Shown one piece after another: positions 46,700 through 56,453 of a stretch of 64,000 bases of DNA (position 1 is its first letter; each line of letters opens with the position of its first letter). The notes below the pieces were generated by a model. The model searched no databases, was not told the origin of the DNA, and worked only from the letters and a program-made list of their open reading frames with translations. The position numbers and the translations under genes are program-made. Source of the DNA: Aeromonas sobria (GTDB lineage: Bacteria; Pseudomonadota; Gammaproteobacteria; Enterobacterales; Aeromonadaceae); the NCBI RefSeq assembly GCF_000820145.1, contig NZ_CDBW01000033.1, positions 16,511-80,510 of the forward strand. Reading direction: 5' to 3'.

Positions 46700-49123
46700 T
46701 CAGAGCTGGTTGCCTGCCTGAATGGTGCGGCGGATCTTGTTGCTCAGCAGCGGCACTATGTTGTCGGCCAGCGCCTGGAAGCGGCCCAGATCCGGCTTGC
46801 ACTCGGGGGAGAGGTAGCCCTCTTTGCGCAGGGTGTGGATCAGGGTGCTGAACAGCTTCTGGTCGAAGAACTCGGGGGCGTTGATGCCGTGCAGGGTGCC
46901 GAGGCGCTCTGCCATCATCAGGCCGTCGGCTTCCAGCTGCTCCGCCTCGATACGGGGCTGGGCCAGTACCCGGGTCAGCACGATGGCGTAGCGTTGCAGG
47001 GTTTCCTGAATACTTTCTGCCAGCAGCAGCAGACGCATCTGGTTGCCCGGATTAACCCAGTAACCGCCATCGCGCAGCTCAATCAGTTGCTGGGCCTGCA
47101 GGGCATCGAGCAGGCTCTCTACCACCGCCGGCAGATCTTCTTCCTCATAATGAAGGAACAGTTCTGTCTTTAGCAGCGGATAGATGTCGATGCAGCGGGC
47201 CACGATCTCGCTGTGGGAGATCCCCTCGCAACGCTCGATCAGCGCCGCCACCAGGGATGGCATGGCGAACAGGTGCAAGATGTTGTTGCGGTAGTAGGTC
47301 AGCAGGATCGCCTGATAGCGGTCCAGACTGATGATCTGCCCCAGCTTGTCCTCGCTCACCTCGAACTTGTTGAGCTCCATCGCCTGATCCAGCAGGGTCT
47401 TGGCATCCTCATCCGGAATGGTGCTCTGCGGGCTGTAGGGCACCTGCTTGAGCAGATCCAGATAGGTGTTGAGCTGGGCCTGCAGCTCGTCGCGGGTCAG
47501 GGCATGACGCTCGGCGGCCAGCAGTGCCAGCGCACTCAGGGTCAGGCCGTTGACGGCGGCGGCGGCATTGATGCGAGTCATCAATAACTCGGCCAGATTG
47601 TTGACTGTGCCCGCCATCCACTCAGGGCGATCCTCTTCGCCGATATGGGATTTCCACTCCGGGACGTGTTCACTGAGGTAACTGTTGAGGGTCAATGGCT
47701 CACCGAAGTTGACGAAGCCACGGCCGTAGTTACGCAGCTTGCGCAGAATGCCGAGCACCTGCAGGAAGCTCTCCTTCTCCTTGCGGCTGCCCTTGAGTTC
47801 GTTGTGGTAGGTGTTCACCTCCATCACGTGCTCGTAGCCCAGATAGACCGGCACCAGGGTGACCGGCCTGTCCAGCCCGCGCATCATCGCCTGCAGGGTC
47901 ATCGCCAGCATGCCGGTCTTGGGCGGCAGCAGACGGCCGGTCCGGGAGCGGCCCCCTTCGGTGAAGAACTCCACCGAGTAACCCTTGGCAAACAGCAGGT
48001 TGAGGTATTCACGAAATACGGTGCTGTAGAGCGGATTGCCCTTGAAGGTGCGGCGAATGAAGAAGGCACCGCCGTGGCGGAAGATCGGGCCTGCTGGCCA
48101 GAAGTTGAGGTTGATGCCTGCCGCGATATGGGGCGGCACCATCCCCTGGTGGTAGATGACGTAGGAAAGTAGCAGGTAGTCCATGTGGCTGCGATGGCAG
48201 GGAACGTAGACAATCTCGTGCCCTTCCTGCGCCAGCTGGCGTACCTTCTCGGCACCATTGACCGACAAACCGCGATAGAGCTTGTTCCACAGCCAGCCGA
48301 GGAAGCTCTCGCCAAGGCGGATCAGCCGGTAGGAGAAATCGGAGGCAATCTCATCCATGTAGCCGTGGGCGCGTTTTTGCGCCTTCTCGAGGCTAATGTT
48401 CTCGCGCTGGGCTTCTTCTTCAATGGCTTGCTGGATCACCCCGGAGTCGAGCAGCTGTTTGAACAGCAGATTGCGGTTGGGCAGTTTCGGTCCGGTGGCG
48501 GCCAGTTGCTGGCGACTGAAGTGGGTGCGGGCCACGCGCGCTAGTTTGTGGGCGATGGCTTCATCGGTGCCGTGTTTGTCTGCCATGTGGCGCAAAGAGA
48601 GCGGCGGCGAGAAGCGCACCAGATTCTCGCGACCCTTGAGGATCACGATCAGCGCCTTCTTCAGCCGGTTTGGCGCCAGGCTGCTGATGATGTTGAGGCC
48701 GGAGGCATCTTCCCCTTCCCGACCCGGGGCGCGGCCCCAGAACAGAGTAACGGGCACCACCTGGATATCCAGCTCGGGATCCTGCTTGTGCAGATCCAGC
48801 AGCTGGTGGAATTCTTGCAAGAACGGCAGCGGCTTGCTGCGCTTGCCGAACAGGGGAGGCGGACGATCCAGACAGACGTAGCGCGGCAGCAGCTGGCCAT
48901 TAAGCTCCAGCGGGGTGAAGGGGCCGGGCAGACCGAGATCCTCGCAGCACTGTTGCAAGGTCATCAGGTCGGTGATCGAACTGGTTTTCAGGGCATAGAC
49001 AATGGGTCTGTCCGGGTCCAGATTGAGCTCGGTGATGGGATTTTCCGGCAAGCTCTTGTGATTGACCAAGCCACTGACCGGCCATTGCAAGATGGCTCTG
49101 GAAATCTTCTGTCCAAGGGACAT
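46700..49123 (-). CDS. plsB: Glycerol-3-phosphate acyltransferase PlsB
   Basis: PlsB makes lysophosphatidate from glycerol 3-phosphate and acyl-ACP or acyl-CoA at the inner membrane. From ATG 49123 (MSLGQKISRAILQWPV) it has 807 residues, the E. coli length. The acyltransferase motifs are present: VPCHRSHMDYLLLSYV (HxxxxD, about residue 306), FFIRRTFKGNPLYSTVFREY, and FFTEGGRSRTGRLLPPKTG. It is divergent from lexA, as in E. coli. Confidence 0.97.
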   Translation of the reverse strand: MSLGQKISRAILQWPVSGLVNHKSLPENPITELNLDPDRPIVYALKTSSITDLMTLQQCCEDLGLPGPFTPLELNGQLLPRYVCLDRPPPLFGKRSKPLPFLQEFHQLLDLHKQDPELDIQVVPVTLFWGRAPGREGEDASGLNIISSLAPNRLKKALIVILKGRENLVRFSPPLSLRHMADKHGTDEAIAHKLARVARTHFSRQQLAATGPKLPNRNLLFKQLLDSGVIQQAIEEEAQRENISLEKAQKRAHGYMDEIASDFSYRLIRLGESFLGWLWNKLYRGLSVNGAEKVRQLAQEGHEIVYVPCHRSHMDYLLLSYVIYHQGMVPPHIAAGINLNFWPAGPIFRHGGAFFIRRTFKGNPLYSTVFREYLNLLFAKGYSVEFFTEGGRSRTGRLLPPKTGMLAMTLQAMMRGLDRPVTLVPVYLGYEHVMEVNTYHNELKGSRKEKESFLQVLGILRKLRNYGRGFVNFGEPLTLNSYLSEHVPEWKSHIGEEDRPEWMAGTVNNLAELLMTRINAAAAVNGLTLSALALLAAERHALTRDELQAQLNTYLDLLKQVPYSPQSTIPDEDAKTLLDQAMELNKFEVSEDKLGQIISLDRYQAILLTYYRNNILHLFAMPSLVAALIERCEGISHSEIVARCIDIYPLLKTELFLHYEEEDLPAVVESLLDALQAQQLIELRDGGYWVNPGNQMRLLLLAESIQETLQRYAIVLTRVLAQPRIEAEQLEADGLMMAERLGTLHGINAPEFFDQKLFSTLIHTLRKEGYLSPECKPDLGRFQALADNIVPLLSNKIRRTIQAGNQL

Positions 49124-49280
49124 GTGCGTCTGCTCTCCAAAAAAATGCGGCGTGAGCATAGCAAATCGGTAGCCCCTTGTCGCCGAGAGGTACGATGAGT
49201 CGGCTGAGCGAGATCAAAACAGTGATAAATGCGGGATGGGTTGCGACAAATGTCAGCTGTGCCTTGCCTTGGCTGGCACA

Positions 49281-49316
49281 CTGTATATACTGCCAGTGTG
49301 CTGTATAAAAAAACAG
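49281..49316. promoter_or_regulatory. Two SOS boxes upstream of lexA
   Basis: CTGTATATACTGCCAG (49,281-49,296) and CTGTATAAAAAAACAG (49,301-49,316) both fit CTGT-N8-ACAG-type LexA boxes, 20 bases apart and ending 11 bases before the lexA ATG. They indicate self-repression by LexA. Confidence 0.9.
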
Positions 49317-49327
49317 GTGCCAATGCT

Positions 49328-49951
49328 ATGAAACCCCTTACCCCCCGCCAGGCCGAAGTGCTGGAGCTGATCAAGGTAAACATGAGCGAGACCGGTATGC
49401 CGCCGACTCGTGCCGAGATTGCCCAGAAGCTTGGTTTTAAATCGGCCAATGCGGCCGAAGAACATCTGAAGGCCCTGGCCAAGAAAGGGGTCATCGAGAT
49501 CATGCCGGGCACATCCCGCGGCATTCGCCTGTTGCTCGAAGAGGAAGAGGTACTGGCAGAGAGTGGCCTGCCGCTGATCGGCAAGGTGGCCGCCGGTGAA
49601 CCCATTCTGGCTCAGGAGCATATCGAGAGCCATTATCAGGTGGATCCCGCCCTGTTCCATCCGCGGGCAGATTTTCTGCTGCGGGTACAGGGAATGAGCA
49701 TGAAGAACATCGGCATTCTGGATGGTGACCTGCTGGCGGTGCACAAGACTCAGGATGTGCGTAATGGTCAGGTGGTGGTCGCCCGTCTCGATGAGGATGT
49801 CACCGTCAAGCGCTTCCAGCGCAAGGGCAGTCAGGTGTGGTTGTTGCCGGAGAACGAAGAGCTATCCCCCATCGAGGTGGATCTCTCCTGCCAGCAGCTC
49901 ACTATCGAGGGGCTGGCGGTTGGAGTGATCCGCAACGCCGACTGGATGTAG
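49328..49951 (+). CDS. lexA: SOS repressor LexA
   Basis: LexA represses DNA damage genes and cleaves itself when RecA is activated. The 207 residues have the winged helix ([20 protein letters not shown] at about 25-44), the Ala-Gly cleavage site in GKVAAGEPI, and the Ser-Lys dyad in [15 protein letters not shown] and [15 protein letters not shown] 49328 fits the family start. Confidence 0.98.
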   Translation: MKPLTPRQAEVLELIKVNMSETGMPPTRAEIAQKLGFKSANAAEEHLKALAKKGVIEIMPGTSRGIRLLLEEEEVLAESGLPLIGKVAAGEPILAQEHIESHYQVDPALFHPRADFLLRVQGMSMKNIGILDGDLLAVHKTQDVRNGQVVVARLDEDVTVKRFQRKGSQVWLLPENEELSPIEVDLSCQQLTIEGLAVGVIRNADWM

Positions 49952-50313
49952 TTCTTCCCTCCAACTGCGTTTGCCACACGGCCTCCTTCGGGAGGCCGTG
50001 CTGTTTCTGGCGCACTTTCCCTGTCATATCAAGCAGATCGTCGGCGGCGGCATTTTTGTCCTGCGCGACCGGTTACCAATCATCTATTTCAGATATATGC
50101 TCAGATCAGTGCCCTGTCGCCGAGACGGGGCTCGGCTCCTCATGGGGACAACGTCAATGAGCCGTTATGGGAGGGCCGGTAACAACGAGAATCGCGAAGT
50201 ACACCTTCACGGGATATGAAGGGGGAGTGGAGAGATCCCGAGCCCTGTCGGGCAGAGGGGACCACTCGTAGAGTTGCAGCTAGTCGTGACGGGCCTGACG
50301 ATCGCTCAGGCCG
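49952..50313. other. Hairpin-rich region downstream of lexA
   Basis: No confident gene. The lexA terminator-like hairpin is at 49,977-50,000. From about 50,110 several stable hairpins follow in the plus strand: 50,111-50,128 (GCCCTGTC with GACGGGGC), CTTCA/TGAAG around CGGGATA (about 50,205-50,221), and GGCCTGA/TCAGGCC (about 50,292-50,312). Many GGA motifs lie in the loops. It may encode a structured RNA. Confidence 0.35.
49977..50000 (+). terminator. Hairpin after lexA
   Basis: A ten-pair stem (CACGGCCTCC with GGAGGCCGTG) with a TTCG loop, 25 bases after the lexA stop; the T tract is short (CTGTTTCT). Confidence 0.65.
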
Positions 50314-50430
50314 ATGCAGCAATATGACCTGTCGGTCAAGGAGGACTGGTATGGCATCAAGATCGCCATGGGATTCAGAGGTGGTAGTTGTACCATCGGC
50401 ATCGTCTATCACCCGTTGTGTCAAAGGTAG
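50314..50430 (+). CDS. Possible 38-residue protein
   Basis: A short frame (start MQQYDLSVKEDWYGIKIAMG) with a natural-looking amino-acid mix and a weak AGG ribosome signal. It ends four bases before the next small frame. It overlaps the hairpin-rich stretch, so it may be chance. Confidence 0.25.
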   Translation: MQQYDLSVKEDWYGIKIAMGFRGGSCTIGIVYHPLCQR

Positions 50431-50434
50431 CCGG

Positions 50435-50650
50435 ATGACCTGGTTTTATGGTCTCTGGTTACACCACAAGGGTTCACACTGGACACTCTGGTTGGGATGC
50501 CCGAAGGAGAAGGTGGTGCGCCTGGTGTTACTGTTCAAGCGGGGCCATGGCGATCGCCAGGGGGAAGAGGGCTTGCTGGCACCCGTCATTCCCATCGGCG
50601 TGCGGGCCATCGGCAAGATGTTGCAGCAGGGACGCAACGCTCGCCCCTGA
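50435..50650 (+). CDS. Small hypothetical protein
   Basis: The 71 residues start MTWFYGLWLHHKGSHWTLWL and are Trp-rich at the N-terminus and basic after that. AAGGTAG lies eight bases upstream of ATG 50435, and a terminator follows 28 bases after the stop. I do not recognise it. It could form a short transcription unit with the preceding frame. Confidence 0.5.
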   Translation: MTWFYGLWLHHKGSHWTLWLGCPKEKVVRLVLLFKRGHGDRQGEEGLLAPVIPIGVRAIGKMLQQGRNARP

Positions 50651-50677
50651 GCAGAAGAGGCAAGCAGATGCACACCT

Positions 50678-50705
50678 AACCGGCACCCGAGGGGCCGGTT
50701 TTTTT
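50678..50705 (+). terminator. Terminator after the small hypothetical gene
   Basis: AACCGGC and GCCGGTT pair around a nine-base loop, followed by T5. Confidence 0.85.
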
Positions 50706-50857
50706 ATGGTCTGAACTGGCGATCAATTGTGCCAAATGGTCGGTTCCTGACTGTGCGAGACACAAGGTTGACCCACGTTGCTGGCTCGCTGGGGTACAAT
50801 ACCCCTCTTGTCCGGTCACTGCTGGCCATCTACCTCGAACTTAAAGGGTCTCTTGTG

Positions 50858-51484
50858 ATGATGAAGCTCCGCTATCCCCTGCTTTTTCTACTGCTGACAG
50901 GCTGCCTGACCCTGGCGTTCTACGCCACCCAGCCTGAGCAGCCGCAACAGGCTGACTACTATCCTGCGGGGCGGGATATCAACGATTTCGCCTTTACCGA
51001 TGCGGACAACAAGCCGTTCACCCCTGCCAACCTGAAGGGGCACTGGACCTTTCTGTTTATCGGCTACACCTTCTGCCCCGATATCTGCCCCACCACCCTG
51101 GCAGATATGCGCTCCGTGTATGACCAGCTGAAGAAGATGGCGTCCAACAGTCAGGTGGTGTTTATTTCGGCAGACCCCCAGCGCGATGACATACCCCGTC
51201 TCAAGACCTACACCGCCTTCTTCAATCCCGAGTTCAAGGCGGCTACCGCCCCCCACGACAAGCTGTTCCCGTTTGTGCGCAATCTGGGGCTGATCTACTC
51301 CATCGCCAATCAGGGGGAGAAGGATTACCTGATCGATCACTCCGCCTCCATCGTGCTCATCAATCCCAAGGGCAAGCTGCAGGGGGTGTTCCGCCCGCAG
51401 GTGGTGCCGGGTGAGGTGCCCCGGGTGCCGATGGCTACCATGTTGTCTGATTTTTCCCGCATGATGAAGCTGGCTGGCTACTGA
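50858..51484 (+). CDS. SCO1/SenC family copper-binding protein
   Basis: SCO proteins are membrane-anchored thioredoxin folds that carry copper to cytochrome oxidase or act as thiol reductants. The 208 residues have an N-terminal anchor with a possible lipobox (LLLTGC), the CxxxC copper/redox motif in YTFCPDICPTTLADM, and the conserved His in LIDHSASIVLI. AAAGGG lies upstream; GTG 50855 or ATG 50861 are also possible starts. It ends two bases before the dinF-like gene. Confidence 0.9.
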   Translation: MMKLRYPLLFLLLTGCLTLAFYATQPEQPQQADYYPAGRDINDFAFTDADNKPFTPANLKGHWTFLFIGYTFCPDICPTTLADMRSVYDQLKKMASNSQVVFISADPQRDDIPRLKTYTAFFNPEFKAATAPHDKLFPFVRNLGLIYSIANQGEKDYLIDHSASIVLINPKGKLQGVFRPQVVPGEVPRVPMATMLSDFSRMMKLAGY

Positions 51485-51486
51485 AA

Positions 51487-52848
51487 ATGACCCCGCCGGT
51501 TGCCCCATGGTGGCGTGATCCCTCTCGTCACCGTGCGGTCTTTGTTCTCGCCCTGCCCATGGTCTTCTCCAATATCTCCACTCCCTTGCTGGGGCTGGTG
51601 GACACCTGGGTGATCGGTCACCTCGGTCAGGCCTGGTTTCTGGGGGGCGTCTCGGTTGGCGCGACCCTCATCAATCTCATCTTCTGGCTACTCGGCTTTC
51701 TGCGGATGTCGACTACCGGGCTGACGGCGCAGGCCCACGGCGCTGCCAACGGCCGCGCCCAGCTCGATACTCTGCTGCGGGCGCTGGGGTTGGCCATTGC
51801 CCTCGGTTTGGCGCTGCTGTTGTTGCTCTTTCCCCTGTTACCCCGACTGATCGCCCTGAGTGGCGGCTCGGCAGAGGTGCAGCTCTATGCCAGCCACTAT
51901 GTTGAGGTGCGGATCTGGAGCGCGCCGGCGGCGCTCTGCAATCTGGTGATCATGGGTTGGCTGCTGGGGATGCAGGATGCCCGCAGCCCCATGGTGATGC
52001 TGATCCTCACCAATCTGGTCAATATGGCGCTCGATGCCCTGTTTGTGCTGGGGCTCGGCTGGCAGGTGCGGGGTGTGGCGGCGGCCTCGGTGCTGGCGGA
52101 CTACTGCGCGCTGGCCGCCGGGATCTGGCTGGTGCGTCGTCAGCTGCGGCAACTGGCGTCGACGGTGTGGCAGGATGGCTGGCAGCGCTGGCGACAGCTC
52201 GCCCCCATGGTGCGGCTGCTCGGCCTAAATCGCGATATCTTCCTGCGTTCCCTCTGTTTGCAGCTCTGCTTCGCCTTTATGACCCTGCAAGGGGCGCGGC
52301 TGGGGGATGTGGCGGTGGCCGCCAATGCGGTGTTGCTCAACTTCCTGATGCTCATCTCCTACGGGCTCGATGGCTTTGCCTACGCGGTGGAGGCCATGGT
52401 GGGGCGGGCCATCGGTCTGCGGGATCGGCAGAAACTGCGGGAGGCCATAGTGCTCAATCTGGGCTGGGCCGCGCTGATTGCGACCGCATTTACCTTGGGG
52501 TTCGCCCTGCTGGGTGGCTGGCTGGTGGGTCAGATTACTGACATTCCGGCGGTAGTGGCGGAGGCGAACCGCCACCTCCCCTGGCTGATCGCCATGCCGT
52601 TGCTGGCGGTCTGGTGCTTCCTGCTGGACGGGGTCTTTATCGGGGCGACCCGGGCGCGGGAGATGCGTAACAGCATGATGCTGGCCGCATTTGGCGGCTT
52701 CTTCCCGATCTGGTGGCTCTGTCAGTCGTGGGGGGTGGCCGCCTTGTGGGCGGCGATGGCGGCACTGATGGTGGGGCGCGGCCTGTCGCTGGGGGTCACC
52801 TGCTGGCGGTTGGAGCGTAGCGGGCAACTGCTCGACGCCCGCCACTGA
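51487..52848 (+). CDS. dinF: MATE family efflux transporter DinF
   Basis: The 453 residues form 12 membrane helices of the MATE family, with the DinF-type start (RAVFVLALPMVFSNISTPLL) and LGLVDTWVIGHLG. In E. coli dinF follows lexA directly. Here about 1.5 kb with the SCO1-like gene lie between, so SOS control through lexA read-through is less likely. No SOS box was seen just upstream. Confidence 0.92.
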   Translation: MTPPVAPWWRDPSRHRAVFVLALPMVFSNISTPLLGLVDTWVIGHLGQAWFLGGVSVGATLINLIFWLLGFLRMSTTGLTAQAHGAANGRAQLDTLLRALGLAIALGLALLLLLFPLLPRLIALSGGSAEVQLYASHYVEVRIWSAPAALCNLVIMGWLLGMQDARSPMVMLILTNLVNMALDALFVLGLGWQVRGVAAASVLADYCALAAGIWLVRRQLRQLASTVWQDGWQRWRQLAPMVRLLGLNRDIFLRSLCLQLCFAFMTLQGARLGDVAVAANAVLLNFLMLISYGLDGFAYAVEAMVGRAIGLRDRQKLREAIVLNLGWAALIATAFTLGFALLGGWLVGQITDIPAVVAEANRHLPWLIAMPLLAVWCFLLDGVFIGATRAREMRNSMMLAAFGGFFPIWWLCQSWGVAALWAAMAALMVGRGLSLGVTCWRLERSGQLLDARH

Positions 52849-52861
52849 TCCGCGATGGCGC

Positions 52862-53326
52862 TTACATGGCGCCGTCGTAACCGAGCTGGCGCCAGCTCTC
52901 GTAGACGAATACCGACACGGCGTTAGAGAGATTCATGCTGCGGCTCTGGGGCACCATAGGGATGCGCAGCCGCTGCTCGAATGGCAGGCTCTCGATGATC
53001 TCGATGGGCAGGCCGCGACTCTCCGGGCCAAACAGCAGGGCGTCGCCAAGGGCATATTGGGCTGCCGAGTGCGCGGTGCGGCCCTTGGTGGTGCAGGCGA
53101 ACACTCGCTTGGGCGCCACGGCTGCCAGAAAGGCTTCATAGCTTGGCCAGCGCTTCACCTCGGCAAACTCGTGATAGTCGAGTCCCGCCCGCTTCACCCG
53201 CTTGTCATCCCACTCAAATCCCAGCGGCTCGATCAGATGGAGCCGGTAACCGGTATTGGCGCAGAGCCGGATGATATTGCCGGTATTGGGCGGAATTTCA
53301 GGCTGGTAGAGGACGATATCGAGCAT
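52862..53326 (-). CDS. trmL: tRNA (cytidine/uridine-34-2'-O)-methyltransferase TrmL
   Basis: TrmL methylates the wobble base of two tRNA-Leu species. The 154-residue SPOUT protein has the family start [20 protein letters not shown] and the knotted C-terminus with [11 protein letters not shown] and [18 protein letters not shown] 53326 fits the family start. It converges on dinF. Confidence 0.95.
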   Translation of the reverse strand: MLDIVLYQPEIPPNTGNIIRLCANTGYRLHLIEPLGFEWDDKRVKRAGLDYHEFAEVKRWPSYEAFLAAVAPKRVFACTTKGRTAHSAAQYALGDALLFGPESRGLPIEIIESLPFEQRLRIPMVPQSRSMNLSNAVSVFVYESWRQLGYDGAM

Positions 53327-53400
53327 GACGAGTTCCTGCAAAGAGATGTAAAGCCAAGAAGGGGCGCCAGCATACCCAGCGCCCGTCCGGATGAAAAGGA

Positions 53401-54771
53401 TCAGGCGATGGGCAAGCGGATGGTGATGGTCAGCCCGGTCGGATGATTGTTGCTGGCCGCAATGGTGCCGCCATGGCGCTGAATGGCCTCTGCGGCGATG
53501 GCCAAGCCGAGCCCGGTGCCGCCGGTCTTGGCGTTGCGAGCATCATCGACCCGGAAGAAGGGCTGGAACAGCAGCGCTTGTTGCTCGTCAGGCACCCCGG
53601 GACCGTCATCCCGAATGATCATCACCCACTCCAGCCCCTCCCGATACCAGTCTACCTTGATGAACTCGCGGGCATACTTGAGGGCGTTGCGCAGAGGGTT
53701 CTCCACCGCTCGCGCCAGCAGCTCGGGCCACATCTGGATTGACTCGGCAGGCAGCGGCTGCAATCTGAGCTGCTTGCCGCTCTGGTTCGCCTCGAACATG
53801 GCATCCTCAAGAATGGGTTCCAGCAGCGCTGCCAGCGGATGGATCACCGGCGCCTCTACATGCTGCTGCACCCGCGACAGATCCAGCAGATCGCCGATCA
53901 GCTTGTCCAGCCGTCCTATCTCCGATTCGATCCGTGCCAGTTCGGCGCTGTCCCCCTGCTTGCGGCGGATCAGCGCCTGCGCCAGCTGCATTCGGGTGAG
54001 GGGGCTGCGCAGCTCGTGGGAGATATCGGAAAGCAGCTGTTTCTGCTTCTGGATCATGCTCTTGAGCGTCTCCACCATGCGGCTGACGTTATCTGCAAGT
54101 TGGCCAATTTCGTCCCCCCGTCCCAGGTTGGGGATCTGCACCTCCAGATTACCGGCCGCCAGCTGGGAGACCGATTTTTGCAGCTGCAGGATAGGGCGGG
54201 TCAGCCGCCAAGCCAGCAGCAGGCAGAGCGGGGTACTGACCAGCATAGAGATGCCCAGAATGCGGATCGGGTGGTCCAGCACCTGAATGAACAGAAACAG
54301 GTAAGGGTTTTCGGCATTGAGGCCGAAATAGACGTGGTAGCTGTGACCGTGATGCTCCATCAGAAAGGGGCCGGCGATGGCCTTGCGATCCTCGTTGCCC
54401 AGCATGGGGTTGGCCGGGTCATCGGCATCCACCATGAAGCGCACCACGAACTTGCGGGGATGGGCGGTGGACTGGATCTGCCCCTTCTCATCACGGATGT
54501 AGACGTTATCCACCGGCAGCATGGCGATTTTGTCCATCACCCTGCTCAGGTCGAAATCCCGATCCGGCTCGGCGGCGTTGAGCAGGGCCTGCACGTTATT
54601 CTGCATCCGCGCTGCTTCATGGGTCGGCAACGGGATCTGGTTGCGGGGATCCAGGGTTGGCAGGCTGATCACGGCGGCCAGCATCACCAGCAGCATGAAC
54701 CAGAACCAGAGGAAGATGTGGGTCGAAATGCTGTTGAGGGAGCGGGGGCTCTCTATTCTTGTTCTAGCCAC
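53401..54771 (-). CDS. cpxA: Envelope stress sensor kinase CpxA
   Basis: CpxA senses misfolded envelope proteins and phosphorylates CpxR. The 456 residues have two transmembrane helices (about 20-42 and 165-185) around a periplasmic sensor, a HAMP domain, the dimerisation domain with the phospho-His in [19 protein letters not shown], and an ATPase domain with the N box ([10 protein letters not shown]) and [11 protein letters not shown]. The GTG start at 54771 overlaps the cpxR end by 19 bases, so the two are translated as one operon. Confidence 0.95.
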   Translation of the reverse strand: MARTRIESPRSLNSISTHIFLWFWFMLLVMLAAVISLPTLDPRNQIPLPTHEAARMQNNVQALLNAAEPDRDFDLSRVMDKIAMLPVDNVYIRDEKGQIQSTAHPRKFVVRFMVDADDPANPMLGNEDRKAIAGPFLMEHHGHSYHVYFGLNAENPYLFLFIQVLDHPIRILGISMLVSTPLCLLLAWRLTRPILQLQKSVSQLAAGNLEVQIPNLGRGDEIGQLADNVSRMVETLKSMIQKQKQLLSDISHELRSPLTRMQLAQALIRRKQGDSAELARIESEIGRLDKLIGDLLDLSRVQQHVEAPVIHPLAALLEPILEDAMFEANQSGKQLRLQPLPAESIQMWPELLARAVENPLRNALKYAREFIKVDWYREGLEWVMIIRDDGPGVPDEQQALLFQPFFRVDDARNAKTGGTGLGLAIAAEAIQRHGGTIAASNNHPTGLTITIRLPIA

Positions 54772-55448
54772 AGGTAACCGCGCCCCCTTACGGTTTTGAA
54801 GCGGGGCTGGTCATCGGTACGATCTGGCAGCTTCTTGCGCAAATTACTCAGGTGCATGTCGATAGCGCGATCGAAGGGCTCCAGCTTTTTGCCCAGTACC
54901 TGTTCCGAGAGGTGGCTCTTGCTGACGATCTGGCCGGGGTTGCGCAGCAGGCACTCCAGCAGGCCGAACTCGGTGGCGGTCAACTCCAGCAGCTGTTCGC
55001 CGCAGCGAGCTTGTTGCAGACCAGGTTGCAGCACGATGTCCATAAAGTGAACTTCGTCGGAGGCGTTGCCACGCTGGGGTGGGGCGCTCTGGGTGCGGCG
55101 CAGGATGGCACGTACCCGGGCCAGCAGCTCCCGATCATCGAAAGGCTTGGCCAGATAGTCGTCAGCCCCCGCCTCCAGACCGTTGACCCGGTCCTGGCTG
55201 TCGCCGCGTGCAGTCAGCATCAACACCGGGGTGTCGTGGGTCTTGCGCAGCTTGGTCAGCATGGCAAAGCCGTTTAGTCTGGGCATCATCACATCCAGCA
55301 GTACCAGGTCAAAAGTCTGCTCGCTCAGCCGCAGCAGTCCCTCTTCACCATCCTCTGCGACCGTGACCTGAAATCCCTCCAGGGTCAGAATTTCGGTAAG
55401 CAACTGGGTCAATTCAAGGTCGTCATCAACGAGGAGTATTCTGTTCAT
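54753..55448 (-). CDS. cpxR: Envelope stress response regulator CpxR
   Basis: The 231-residue OmpR-type regulator has a receiver domain (ILLVDDDLELTQLLTEIL; phospho-acceptor Asp in LVLLDVMMPRLNG; Lys in AKPFDDREL) and a winged-helix DNA-binding domain (about 130-228). It is the first gene of cpxRA. The periplasmic inhibitor gene cpxP, which in enterics lies between cpxR and fieF, is absent here. Confidence 0.97.
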   Translation of the reverse strand: MNRILLVDDDLELTQLLTEILTLEGFQVTVAEDGEEGLLRLSEQTFDLVLLDVMMPRLNGFAMLTKLRKTHDTPVLMLTARGDSQDRVNGLEAGADDYLAKPFDDRELLARVRAILRRTQSAPPQRGNASDEVHFMDIVLQPGLQQARCGEQLLELTATEFGLLECLLRNPGQIVSKSHLSEQVLGKKLEPFDRAIDMHLSNLRKKLPDRTDDQPRFKTVRGRGYLWLEQE

Positions 55449-55533
55449 CTGGAGTTATTCCGCAGATTTTCGCGCCAAACTGGCGTCGGGGTCAGGGTAT
55501 AATAAGTTTTTCACCGTCATAGGAAAGCCGGTT

Positions 55534-56445
55534 TTGAGCCATCAACAATATTCCCGTTGGGTTACCTTTGCCAGTATGGCTGCGGTCGCCACTGCTACCG
55601 TGCTGATTATCGGCAAACTGATCGCCTGGTTGATGACTGACTCATCGACTCTGTTGGCGTCACTCACCGACTCCTTCATGGATGTCAGTGCCTCCATCAT
55701 CAACCTGTTTGCCATCCGCTATGCGCTGGCCCCTGCCGATGACGAGCACCGCTTTGGTCACGGTAAGGCGGAGTCGCTGGCGGGGCTGATCCAGTCTGCG
55801 TTCATTTCGGGCTCGGCGCTGCTGCTGGTGATGCACGGCATCTCCTCTTTGCTCAACCAGGCTCCGATCCATCGACTGGAGGCGGGGTTGTGGGTCAGTG
55901 GCGGGTCTATCGTGCTGACGCTGCTGCTGGTCAGTTTTCAGGGTTTTGTCATCCGTAAGACCAACAGCGTGGCCATCAAGGCGGACATGCTGCACTACCG
56001 CTCAGATCTGCTGCTCAATGCCGGTGTCTTGCTGGCGCTGGTGTTGGCGGGGCAGGGTTGGTATTGGGCCGACGGCCTGTTTGCCATTCTGATCGGGCTG
56101 TTCCTGTTGTGGGGGGCGGGACACATCGGCTATGAGTCGGTGCAGGCGCTGCTCGATCGTCAGTTGCCAGCCGAAGAACAAGCGAGAATAATGGCCCTCT
56201 GCTGCGCCGTAGAAGGTGTGCATGGTGTGCATGATCTGCGTACCCGTCAATCCGGGCCGACTCGCTTCGTTCAGTTGCATCTGGAGCTTGATGATCAGAT
56301 CCCGCTGGTCCAGGCCCATCAGATCGCCGATGAAGCCGAACTGGCGGTGCGCCAGGCATTCGAGCGGATGGATGTCATCATCCACATGGACCCCATCTCG
56401 GTGCTGACAAAAGAACAACAGAGCCCCCACCCCGAACAACAGTAG
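55534..56445 (+). CDS. fieF: Cation diffusion facilitator FieF
   Basis: FieF exports iron and zinc by proton exchange. The 303 residues have six helices with the metal-binding LTDSFMDVSASIINL (Asp pair) and DMLHYRSDLLLNAGV (His and Asp), and a cytoplasmic domain with HDLRTRQSGP and VIIHMDP. It starts at TTG 55534 with AGGAAA upstream. TATAAT at 55,497-55,502 is a candidate -10. It is divergent from cpxR. Confidence 0.95.
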   Translation: MSHQQYSRWVTFASMAAVATATVLIIGKLIAWLMTDSSTLLASLTDSFMDVSASIINLFAIRYALAPADDEHRFGHGKAESLAGLIQSAFISGSALLLVMHGISSLLNQAPIHRLEAGLWVSGGSIVLTLLLVSFQGFVIRKTNSVAIKADMLHYRSDLLLNAGVLLALVLAGQGWYWADGLFAILIGLFLLWGAGHIGYESVQALLDRQLPAEEQARIMALCCAVEGVHGVHDLRTRQSGPTRFVQLHLELDDQIPLVQAHQIADEAELAVRQAFERMDVIIHMDPISVLTKEQQSPHPEQQ

Positions 56446-56453
56446 GCTGCAAC

